Source of the DNA: Priapulus caudatus
Taxonomy: Eukaryota > Priapulida > Priapulimorpha > Priapulimorphida > Priapulidae
DNA length: 27,224 nucleotides
Direction: 5' to 3'
Assembly (NCBI RefSeq): GCF_000485595.1
Contig: NW_014578275.1
Span: 59,875-87,098 of the forward strand
Positions within the stretch are counted from its first letter, which is position 1; each line of letters starts with the position of its first letter. This document shows, piece by piece, positions 19,714 to 27,224 of this stretch. The position numbers and the translations under genes were made by a program. The notes under the pieces are model-generated. The model was not told where the DNA came from and did not search any database. It worked only from the letters and a program-made list of their open reading frames with translations.

Positions 19714-19768
19714 GTTCTTGGATATGAGGTGGACCAAATCAACTCTGTCCAGCTGTGCAATCATACAG
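19714..19768 (+). CDS. PDXK: Pyridoxal kinase, exon 2
   Basis: After TTCATTGTTTCAG the exon encodes VLGYEVDQINSVQLCNHT plus the first base of a Gly codon, and stops at a GTATTG donor (phase 1). VLG(F/Y)E(V/I)D..NSVQ..NHTG is a signature of pyridoxal kinases. The Thr of NHT corresponds to human Thr47 at the pyridoxal site. It joins exon 1 PLQ directly and in phase. An earlier acceptor-like sequence ending at 19649 would not keep this frame. The following exon (family motif Y.HWKG) was searched for by eye down to 27224 and not found, so either intron 2 is longer than 7.4 kb or the assembly is disordered. Confidence 0.92.
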
Positions 19769-20094
19769 GTATTGCAGGAGTAGAAATTAGCTTTTGAACA
19801 AGGGAGTCCAACGGACTAATATAAACACGCCTCGTTTACATACTAATATTGTTTGCTAAACCTATCAAGCTCACAGATGAACGGCAACAGGTGTGCGTAT
19901 ATGTAGTAACATATAGTAAATTTATTCTTTCAAGTATCTCAAAAGTGATTCATGTATAGATATAAGCTTGGTGAATAAAGCCTAGCAAAATATCAGCTTG
20001 ACTCTCCAAGTCGTCAAAATATCGGCTTTGTAAATCGTCAAAATGACGATATATGTACGCGCATACCTACATATTACCCATGACCAGGCTGTGC

Positions 20095-21180
20095 GACCGA
20101 TGGTCTTCTAACCACAGGCACTTGGAGCGTTTCAATAAAATATAACGCTAAATAAATTTATACGAAATCTATTTACTGCCAAAGTCTTAATGTTTCTCCT
20201 CTCTTTCACCTATTATTGCCGACAATTTCCTGTAAATGCCGCCCAAATGCTCATATGCAACACACTGTCACATACTGGCCGCCGCACGCTAGCTGCTGCA
20301 CACTGACACATAAATATATAGCAGGTAGGAAAGCGTGCTGCCAAAATTCGCTCGACTCTCGCTTGATTTCGTACGAATACAACACAAATATTCAACCATT
20401 CTACTCCATCTTTGTTTCTATTTCAAGAACAGTGTTCACTTGTTATAAAAACATACTGTCTGTGTTCGTAACCGAGCTGTGTCACGCGAAATCACACAAA
20501 GCCTGACGAAATTCTTGCGTTCGCTCCCGTTGCGCAGTTTATGTAAATGGCTGCAAGTACAGGGCTATAGGCAGCGCACTGCAGTTTGGGAAACTACCAC
20601 GCTGCTTTCCAACTCCCGTACGAGCCTCGTCAAAGCCGCCAGTGGATCGTTGCAAAAACGTTGCAGCGTTGCGGCACAAAAATGAGGTCACGAAGAGCGC
20701 CGGTGGGCGTTTCCTGATTCCGCCAGCCATTTACATAAACTGCGCAACGAGAGCGAATGCGAGAATTTCGTCAGGCTTTGTGTGATTTTGCGTGACACTG
20801 CTCGGTTACGAACACAGACAGTATGTTTTTATAACAAGTGAACACTGTTCTTCAAATAGAAACAGAGATGGAGTAGAATGGTTGAATATTTGTGTTGTAT
20901 TCGTATGAAATCAAGCGAGCGTCGAGCGAATTTTGGCAGCATGCTTTCTACCTGCTATATATTTATGACAAAATTATGTGTCAGTGTGCAGCAGCTAGCG
21001 TGCGGTGTACTTGTGTGTTGCAGATGAGCATTTGACCGGCATTTACAGGTGATTATAGGCGAAATAGAGTAGAGAAACATTAAGACTTTGGTAGTAAATA
21101 CATTTCATGTTTATTTACCTTATTTTTTTTTTATTCAGACGTTCCAAGTGCCTGTGCTTCTAACCCTAGCAAGACCGTTT
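20095..21180. repeat. Long inverted repeat (foldback), copy 2
   Basis: The arms are about 20095-20560 and 20725-21180 with a ~165-base centre, the same structure as 11488-12622 but with fewer indels. It is therefore the better copy for deriving a consensus. A TATATA-type box sits in each arm (near 20315 and 20957). No protein is recognised. Confidence 0.87.
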
Positions 21181-21351
21181 CTTGGAGCTAACCTACATAT
21201 ATACGCTACTTACATATAAGTCGTGAGTCGTCATTTTGTCAACTTATATATATGTAAGGTTAAAAATATTATCCATTGCGGAAATGAAACTTGCTTACTA
21301 TATATCCCGTTTGTCTCGCAATGGGTGGTCCAAAAGATAATAGAAGAACAC

Positions 21352-21384
21352 GACGTTTCGTGTGCTACTGCAACACTTCGTCAG
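21352..21384 (-). ncRNA. Hammerhead ribozyme motif, left arm, copy 2
   Basis: On the minus strand CTGACGA (21378-21384) is followed by A, then stem II GTGT...ACAC with a 9-base loop, GAAA (21356-21359) and GTC (21352-21354). Flanking CAC before the core and GTG after GTC can form stem I. Stem III is only the self-complementary ACGT, which would favour action as a dimer. This agrees with published hammerheads in Penelope-like elements. Confidence 0.75.
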
Positions 21385-21434
21385 GTGATACGGCGACGTT
21401 GCGAGTGAGGTTATATATATCCCTCGGTTGGATC

Positions 21435-21764
21435 AGTGAAACAGCCCGACCTATAGCTGAAAGGATTACGGAACACAAGAGGGATGTTAGGCTGCTTCGA
21501 ACCGACAACTCAGCAGTGGCCGAACACGCATGGGAGAACCAGCACCAACCTGACGGGGAAGGGATACAGTGCCTCGCCCAAGAGCGACACTGGTACACAC
21601 GGAGGGTAAAAGAAGCCATTAACATTCGTCTCCGCCCCAACAACTTTAACAGAGACAACGGGTTAGATATCCCCAATTTCTGGATGTGGCATGTCAACCG
21701 ATGCCGGGCCGCCATGAATCACACCGTTACGGTAGCAAACAGCCGTCCGAGCCCACAACAGTGA
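21435..21764 (+). CDS. GIY-YIG endonuclease C-terminal part of a Penelope-like element (5'-truncated)
   Basis: The frame stays open for 109 codons from SETARP (21435) to the TGA at 21762-21764. Conserved features in order are RPIAERITEHKRDVR, a Asp-Asn-Ser-Ala segment, AEHAWENQH, PD(G)EGIQ, ERHWYTRRVKEAINI and RPNNFNRDNGLDIP. This is the R...H...AxH...R..EA.xI....N...G pattern of the endonuclease domain at the C-terminus of Penelope-like reverse transcriptases, which nicks target DNA. The GIY and YIG Tyr residues and the whole RT are missing, so it cannot be an active enzyme. The frame upstream of 21435 is antisense to the inverted arm and not protein. Gly replaces a Trp present in copy 1 at PDWEG. 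Confidence 0.8.
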   Translation, partial: SETARPIAERITEHKRDVRLLRTDNSAVAEHAWENQHQPDGEGIQCLAQERHWYTRRVKEAINIRLRPNNFNRDNGLDIPNFWMWHVNRCRAAMNHTVTVANSRPSPQQ

Positions 21765-21958
21765 GATTCGAGAGCCAACGCTAGCCTGGAGACCGGTTAC
21801 GACGCGGGAGAACACTGCAGGCGCCGAGCCGCCGGGCACGGCGCAAGAAACGCATGCGTCAGACAGCCAATCACAGCAGCGCCTGTCACAGCAGTGTGTA
21901 CGCTCATCCAACCGAGGATATATATAAGCCTCACTCGCAACGTTCGCCGTAGTGCAGC

Positions 21959-21990
21959 CTGACGAAGTTTGCAGTAGCACACGAAACGTC
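21959..21990 (+). ncRNA. Hammerhead ribozyme motif, right arm, copy 2
   Basis: CTGACGA at 21959-21965, AGTTTGCAGTAGCACAC, GAAA at 21983-21986 and GTC at 21988-21990 give the full conserved core on the coding strand. Stem II is weakened (AGTTT where the other arms have AGTGTT). Cleavage would be expected after C21990. Confidence 0.72.
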
Positions 21991-22059
21991 GGTGTTCTTT
22001 CTATTATCTTCTTTGGAGCCACCCATTGCGAGACAAACCGGATATTAGTAAGGCAAGTA

Positions 22060-22860
22060 TATTATTGTAGTAACGTCAGTTTGCCGGTCCCATAGTGTCG
22101 ACTTATGGCTAAGTTTATCTTAAATCTTTAATTTAATAATCTTGAATTCTTATATTCTACCCTATCAGCCAAAGTTATATTGGTCAGAGTAGCGGTTTAC
22201 ACCCCCATATCGTGAGTTTTGGTTACTGTGGGGGTAAGGCATGTCTTTAAAATTGTTACCAGAGGTCTTCCTTGGCGGTGTTGTCACTAATTTCTAGCAA
22301 GAAGGGGTATGTTGTTTGTCGGGCAAGGCGCGATAATACGCTCGTTTCACGCCAGCACTCGTCACCTTCACCTTGTTTGACGACTTTCTCCACGATTTCA
22401 CCGGCTGCGCGTAATTTTCACGCGAATTTCAGTTACCATTGATGTCCTTCGGCCGTCCACATTTCTCCCTGCGACTTTGCGCGCGGGCCACTTAACGCAG
22501 TAAGTATAACTTCGTCTCGGCTGTCAATACTCTGAACCCAGTAACGTTGGCCCTTGGCATTTTCTGCAAACGCACTATGAACATGCAGAATTAACCTCAA
22601 CTTCGGCCCATTGCTTCAGCACTGATCGCTACGCCATCTTAGCGCGATGGCGAACCTATTTCGCACCACAACCTGGTTGGCCTTGTCTCACGATCGCCCA
22701 GAGTAGCGCAAGTTTACACCCGCCTATTGATCGTTGGTCTTGGCATTTGTGTTATACCTACTTCTGCTCTTTCATCTTCGTATACATATTACGCCACACT
22801 TGTAGTATATATATATATGTATACATTGTTGTCTCTAATTATTGTCTTTTGTTTATTATA
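22060..22860. other. Noisy counterpart of 13546-14325
   Basis: This is collinear with copy 1 but carries many single-base insertions and deletions. The direct repeat AGAGTAGCG..TTTACACCC is seen at ~22187 and ~22703. No gene. Confidence 0.6.
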
Positions 22861-22861
22861 T

Positions 22862-23075
22862 ATGTCAGTTATCTATCTATCATCAGTCGTATCTATCTAT
22901 CTATGCTATCTAGTCTAGTCTAAATCTATCTATCGCTACATCTATCTATCGCTATCTATCTATCTATGCTACTATCTATCTATCTATCTATCTATCATAT
23001 ATCTATCTATCTATCTATCCTATCTATCTATGCTATCTATCTATCTACTAGTTATCACTATCTATCTTTATCAGT
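22862..23075. repeat. (TATC)n microsatellite, copy 2 (interrupted)
   Basis: These are TATC units as at 14326-14560 but with frequent breaks (CAGTCG, TAGTC, CGCTACA), in line with the noise seen through this copy. Confidence 0.9.
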
Positions 23076-23374
23076 TTAATATTATTATCCTATGACTGTT
23101 CAAGAAATAACTCTGAGAAGAGACAAGTCGTTGAGGCAGTTAAAATAATTGAAATTTTTGGGTAATACAGTACAAAAACAGGCATTATATAGCTACACCA
23201 CTAGAGAAAAAGAATGAAAAAAAACGAAAAACTTTTCTGTACAAGTAAAGTGATTATCACTTTAAAATATTCAACATTATATCCATCGCGTATTATATGA
23301 TCCATACCTCACGTCGCTCACTTGTGACTCTCGTATAAGCCCAAAGCAAACATAATATAGCACATTTCCACACA

Positions 23375-25230
23375 CGTACATTACCCCCCAATGAATCACG
23401 CACGACTGCACACACATGCAGCCGCACTTTACACAGGTAACAGGCACACGGCACACAGCCACACCACAGCACACAAAGCAGCCGATTTTGTTTTTTTGTT
23501 TTTTTTTTTTTTTTTTTTTTTTTTATATTATATTATTCTTTTTCTCTTATTCTCTTCTTGTTTTTTATTTTTTTGTCTTCTTTATCTGTCTATCTTTATC
23601 TTATTTGTTTATCTTTTTTCTATTTTTATCTATCTTATTCTTATCTATTTCTATATTCTATTTCTTATTCTATATTTATTCTTTCGTATGTATCTTATTT
23701 TTTTTGGTTATTTCTTATATATATTATGTAGGTTATGTGCTTTATTATTTTTTCTTTTTCCCTATTTATTCTCTTTCTCTCTATTATGATCTGCCCACGG
23801 ATGTATCTGTTTATTTTTATTTTTATATATTTTCTCGTCTTCTATTATATATATATATGGTATATTTCTTTGTTTTCTTCTGTTGTTTATTATATCATCT
23901 ATCTATATCTATTATTTTTCGTATATTTTGTGTGTATGTTCTCTATATTTTTTGTATATTTTTTTTTTTATTTGTATATATTCTCTTATATTTTGTTTAT
24001 TCTTATTTTTGTTTTCTTTTCTTCTTTTTTTTTTCTTATTGTATTTATTCTAGCTATTTGTTCTTTTTTTCTATATATTGACTCTTTCATTTTTATTTCT
24101 TATCTTTTTATTCTTTTCTTATTTTTTTTTCTTTTTCTCTTTTTTCTATTATTCTTACTTTCTCTTCTTATTTTGTATTATTGTTGTGATTTCTTATGTT
24201 ATTTATTATTATATGTGTTGTATTTATTTATTCTTATTATATTTCTCTATTTCTTTCTTTTTTCTCTTCTTTTATTATATTCTCTTCTTGTTCTTGTCTT
24301 ATATTTATTTGTCTCTTTTTATTCTTTTTTTTGTTTTTTTTTTTTTTTTATTATTCTCCTCTACGTATATTTTATTGTATATTTTTTTCGTGTGTTTCAG
24401 GTGGTTTGTATTCTATATATTGTCGAGCTCATTAGTTATATCTGAACTTTATATTCTTTCTTATTGTATGTGTGTTTTAGTGTTGGTGTTTTTTTTTCTT
24501 TATATAATATATGCGCTTTCTCTTTTTTTTCTGTAGATTTTTATATTTGTTTATTTCTTTTCGTTTTATTTCCCCACCTCATCTGGTATTTACATTGAAT
24601 CATTGTTATTATTTATATATATATTTTTTCTTCTAGGCGTACCTATTATCTTTTTTGCTTTATTATATATACGCTGACAGTTCTTATATATATTATCTTT
24701 ATACTGCACTTCGGGGCAGTATTCTAATTATATTACAATTGCTGCCGATGTATTCATTTCTAATTTTGTCTTTTTTTTCTTATTTTTTATATTTTTGGTC
24801 CTATTTTTTTTTTTTTTTTATGCTTATATTTTTGTATATTTCTGTATATATATGATATATGTCTTCTATTCCTGATTTATTCATATCTCTTAATAGCTGT
24901 TCCATTTTTTTCTGTCTCTGGTGTTTATCTATTGTGTATTAAATATATTATCTCTTTTGTGTCCTGTATGTGTTTAATTATATTTGTTTAGTGTCGTATG
25001 TGTATGTCTTTCTGTTCTTGTTGTCTGTATGTTGTATGTCTGCAATTTGTTGTAATGTATTCAATGGAATGTCTATGCTCTTAATCACTTCTTGTTGTTC
25101 CTGATGTTTGTGTGTCCAATTTGCTGTGCCTTTCTCTTTATCTATTGTATGTATATTATATATTCTGTTTGATTATAGTATTTATCTCTAAGATCTATCT
25201 ATAATGTTCTATTGTTGATGGCGGTCATAT
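23375..25230. other. T-saturated tract, probably corrupted sequence
   Basis: From 23480 the + strand is mostly T with TAT, TCT and TTT words. At 24575-24830 and 24990-25230 the order of copy-1 landmarks can still be followed, such as TAGGCGTACC, ACGCTGACAG, GCACTTCGGG, TTGGTATGT-like blocks and ATTCAATGGAA. Intervening C, G and A are replaced by T or padded with T. Long Phe/Leu/Tyr open frames here (for example 23416-24445) look like membrane proteins but are composition artefacts. 23375-23475 is a CA-rich segment without a counterpart in copy 1. Confidence 0.75.
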
Positions 25231-26153
25231 ATAGATTGATCCGAGGGTTGCATGTGTGCCCACGTTTATTTTTATTCCTCATACTAAAACACGCCTTTTT
25301 TTTAATGAACTGAGGTTGGCATTTATGAAGTTTCATTCAGATACATAGATTTCGTGGCGTTATTCGGCATGGGCAGTGATTCTTTCCATGCACGCCCGCT
25401 GTATGATTCCAAGTTCGAATTTGTAGTACTCCAGAGCATGTACGTCTATTTGTGGTTCTTTGTGTTTTCTTTTGACTTAAGGGTAATTATCCGTTTTGTG
25501 CGTCGCTCGAAACTAATGCTGTAATCACTAAATGTGTGTTTAAAAAAATATTCTGTTTGTAATTAATAATTATACCTCTGTCGATTTATGGATCTTTTAA
25601 AATAGTAGCTATATTAATTATTGGTGATATTCTTTATATCATCCTCACCAACGAAAATAGGCATGGTAACTGTACGTATAGGATGAATGAATGCTATACG
25701 CATATAATAACCAGAAAATACGGCAGTACAGTTTTTCAGGGAGAGAAGTATGGATATCGCATATTTTTGTCGTTCCCGAATCTATATATTAGTAAAATTA
25801 CATTATTATAGATCGTATTATGATACAGGAATTTACAGTATATAAATCCCGCACCCAGAAGCTAACCCCCAAATACGCCCACTGAACACAAGTAATATTA
25901 ATAAGCCTTTAATTCGGCGACCGGGCAGAGCGGAGCGTAAAATATAATACGTGGGCTCCCTGGACTCCGGGTCGCGGCTATTTTTTTACTCGCGGCAGGA
26001 TGGCGCCGAGCCATCAGCGCATTGTACTGCGCATGGCGAGTAGGGTGTGTTGGTTGTGTTGCAGAGCCGTTGAAGAGAGAGTTGATCCGTGACGCTACTT
26101 GACTTTAGCTTTAACGGACGGAGGATCGTTCGTAATTATCGCTACATTCAGCA

Positions 26154-26257
26154 ATGGTCGTCGTCGTCGTCTGCGTCGCGTACTGGTTCGAGTCCAGCGT
26201 CCAGCGTTGTCTCAGGTTACGTTGGCGGAACAAGAGGTGCTAGCTTCGGACTACCAG
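26154..26257 (+). pseudogene. PDXK: Broken second copy of PDXK exon 1
   Basis: The sequence aligns base by base to 16757-16849 but is 104 instead of 93 bases long because of scattered single-base insertions, including one right after the ATG. The conserved TCAGGTTACGTTGGC and the CAGGTGAAACTAATAT donor are kept. The frame is lost. It also follows exon 2, where a first exon has no use. It may be real pseudogene sequence or an unpolished duplicate. Confidence 0.75.
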
Positions 26258-26894
26258 GTGAAACTAATATAAGTATTATAAGATTAAAGCGCTCACTCTC
26301 GGCTTTTTTGGGCAAGCGCCAATGGGGAAAAACCAGTTCGGGGAGTTGTTGTATACTGAATATAAGTGGTGGCAAGGTATGGGGGGTTTGTCCACTAGTG
26401 CTTAGGAAGGTATGTGGGTCACCGGTTTCCAGCGTACCGTCAGCTTCAATACGCCCTTAGTCGGCAGCGAGTTACTATGTTGATGTACAAGCACTCGGCA
26501 GCTACAGAATGCAGAAATCTTCAGTACTGAGGTTAGTAGAACCTTTAGTATTATTGTAGCTTCTACCGGTGGTAAGCCACCTTCGCTCCGCACTACACCT
26601 AGGCTGCCTTTCTCGGTAAACTCTTTTCCGTAAACGCTACTAGCCGTTGGCTTGTAACTATTTACTTAGCGCTGAAGGGTGTCGTTGTCGTATCAGGTTA
26701 ATACATTATATGTACCGCGATGTGTACTTGATGTATATGCTATTTTTAAGTTGTTTACCAGGACTTGTACTACAGAAGTATAGCGCCTAACGCTAACCCT
26801 AACCCTAAACATATACGCTGCCATATAAAAAATGAAGTGTCTAAACAACCGGATCCGTTTCGTATCCTGAAACTAACAAGGCACTCTCGTTCTG

Positions 26895-27027
26895 CGTGAT
26901 TGGCTCATTTGTCATATTTCATGTTATTATTATTTTTGGCTAATTTTATTTTCTTTTGAACTTAGGGATAGGGTTAGGGTTAGGATTATTGTTAGGGTAG
27001 GGTTTAGGGTCTAGGGTTAGGGTTATG
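26895..27027 (+). mobile_element. Second TTAGGG-bearing element, partial
   Basis: GATTGGCTCATTTG, TTATTATTATTTTTGGCTAA and TTTTATTTTCTTTTGAACTTAGGGATAGGG follow the same order as 8971-9040 in the MITE at 8932. About 9 degenerate TTAGGG units then end at 27027. The inverted terminal repeats of the first element are not visible here, so only the internal part is shared. Confidence 0.6.
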
Positions 27028-27052
27028 GGCCGGTAATAGATCAAATCTCAAG

Positions 27053-27130
27053 TTGGTTGCAGTGGCTCAACGGTAGAGGTTCGCTTCGTGATAGTGGAGG
27101 TCCTCGGTTGAACCCGGTAGGTGTTTTTTA
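27053..27130 (+). repeat. tRNA-like SINE head
   Basis: A box A-like TGGCTCAACGGTAGAGG (27063-27079) and a box B-like GGTTGAACCC (27106-27115) are at tRNA spacing. They are separated by CGCTTCGTGATAG-type anticodon-arm sequence and followed by a T-run (27124-27129) that could stop RNA polymerase III. Box B lacks one C relative to GGTTCGAACCC. There is no clean acceptor stem, so a tRNA-derived SINE is more likely than a functional tRNA gene. The body would continue past the window. Confidence 0.6.
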
Positions 27131-27224
27131 TTTTCATCTGCTTGTCTGTATTTCTTTGAAATTTTATTGTTTCTGCATTTTATTTGTTCCGTCTCATTTG
27201 TTTGTTCTGTAACTTTTTTTTATG
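27131..27224. other. T-rich end of window, no gene
   Basis: T-rich sequence follows the tRNA-like head. It may be the SINE body or plain flank. Confidence 0.4.

Larger units (their letters stand above)
21289..22059 (+). mobile_element. Penelope-like element fragment with inverted arms, copy 2
   Basis: The left arm 21289-21433 and right arm 21906-22059 are reverse complements; both carry CGCAATGGGTGG and a hammerhead core. The left-arm junction (GGTTGGAT) falls right where the YIG half of the GIY-YIG motif should be, so the catalytic start of the nuclease is cut away. A GC-rich 3' flank (21765-21905) separates the stop codon from the right arm. Confidence 0.8.
19819..26850 (+). repeat. Large direct repeat, copy 2 (~7.0 kb)
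   Basis: Copy 2 is collinear with 11208-17384. It starts in the same partial satellite unit and breaks off at TAAACAACC, inside the equivalent of the 43-bp-TIR MITE. It is cleaner than copy 1 up to ~21770, then gains many small insertions. Its segment 23480-25230 is T-saturated and longer than the ~1.05-kb counterpart. As placed, it would lie in PDXK intron 2 and carry a second exon 1. Confidence 0.9.

Noticed and set aside
21291-21434. N-terminal extension of the GIY-YIG fragment
   Set aside because: This part is the reverse complement of the right arm and contains the antisense hammerhead, so the open frame is fortuitous.
23416-24536. Long Phe/Leu/Tyr-rich open frames that look like multi-pass membrane proteins
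   Set aside because: They arise from T-saturated DNA in all three + frames at once, have no conserved motif, and the tract is a distorted counterpart of non-coding sequence near 15 kb.
23480-25230. C-to-T hypermutation such as RIP or deaminase editing
   Set aside because: A and G positions also change to T and length is added, which deamination cannot do.

Overview
The window looks like nuclear DNA of an invertebrate animal. A gene with introns, interstitial TTAGGG arrays, long microsatellites, foldback elements and a Penelope-like retroelement with hammerhead ribozymes are all present, and no prokaryotic gene order is seen. TTAGGG rather than TTAGG argues mildly against most arthropods; the exact taxon cannot be read from this. 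Most long open frames here are chance frames in low-complexity DNA.

The only host gene I recognise is the 5' end of pyridoxal kinase (PDXK) on the + strand. Exon 1 is at 16757-16849 and exon 2 at 19714-19768, joined by a 2.86-kb intron with a GT...AG boundary in phase 0. Together they encode the first 49 residues, including the Ser and Thr of the substrate pocket. Later exons are not in the window.

Layout. 1-5380: single-copy DNA with a GT microsatellite, an ~18-copy minisatellite (1365-2570), a 20-bp minisatellite and A-rich tracts. 5380-6450: a CpG-rich block, pyrimidine/tandem repeats and an odd A/C-only tract. 8000-10373: remains of a retroelement with a gag-like reading frame (9234-9719), interrupted by an inverted-repeat element that carries TTAGGG repeats (8932-9168). 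It is followed by a foldback region enclosing a hAT-like MITE (9981-10167). 10373-11320: ~205-bp satellite. 11208-17384: a ~6.2-kb unit repeated at 19819-26850. The unit holds a ~1.1-kb palindromic foldback, a Penelope-like fragment (GIY-YIG C-terminal part between inverted arms that each carry a hammerhead ribozyme), a TATC microsatellite, and the PDXK promoter with exon 1. 17385-19818: PDXK intron 1 remainder and exon 2. 26895-27224: TTAGGG-bearing element and a tRNA-like SINE head.

Two points matter most. First, there are four hammerhead-type motifs in mirror-image arms of the Penelope-like fragments, so either strand's transcript would carry one. Second, the two copies of the 6-7-kb unit differ mainly by small insertions and deletions, and their clean halves are complementary. 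Copy 2 is cleaner before ~21.77 kb; copy 1 is cleaner after ~14.2 kb. With the T-saturated tract at 23480-25200, this points to unpolished long-read sequence and possibly a false or poorly resolved duplication. Any statement about copy 2 of PDXK exon 1 should be read with that in mind.
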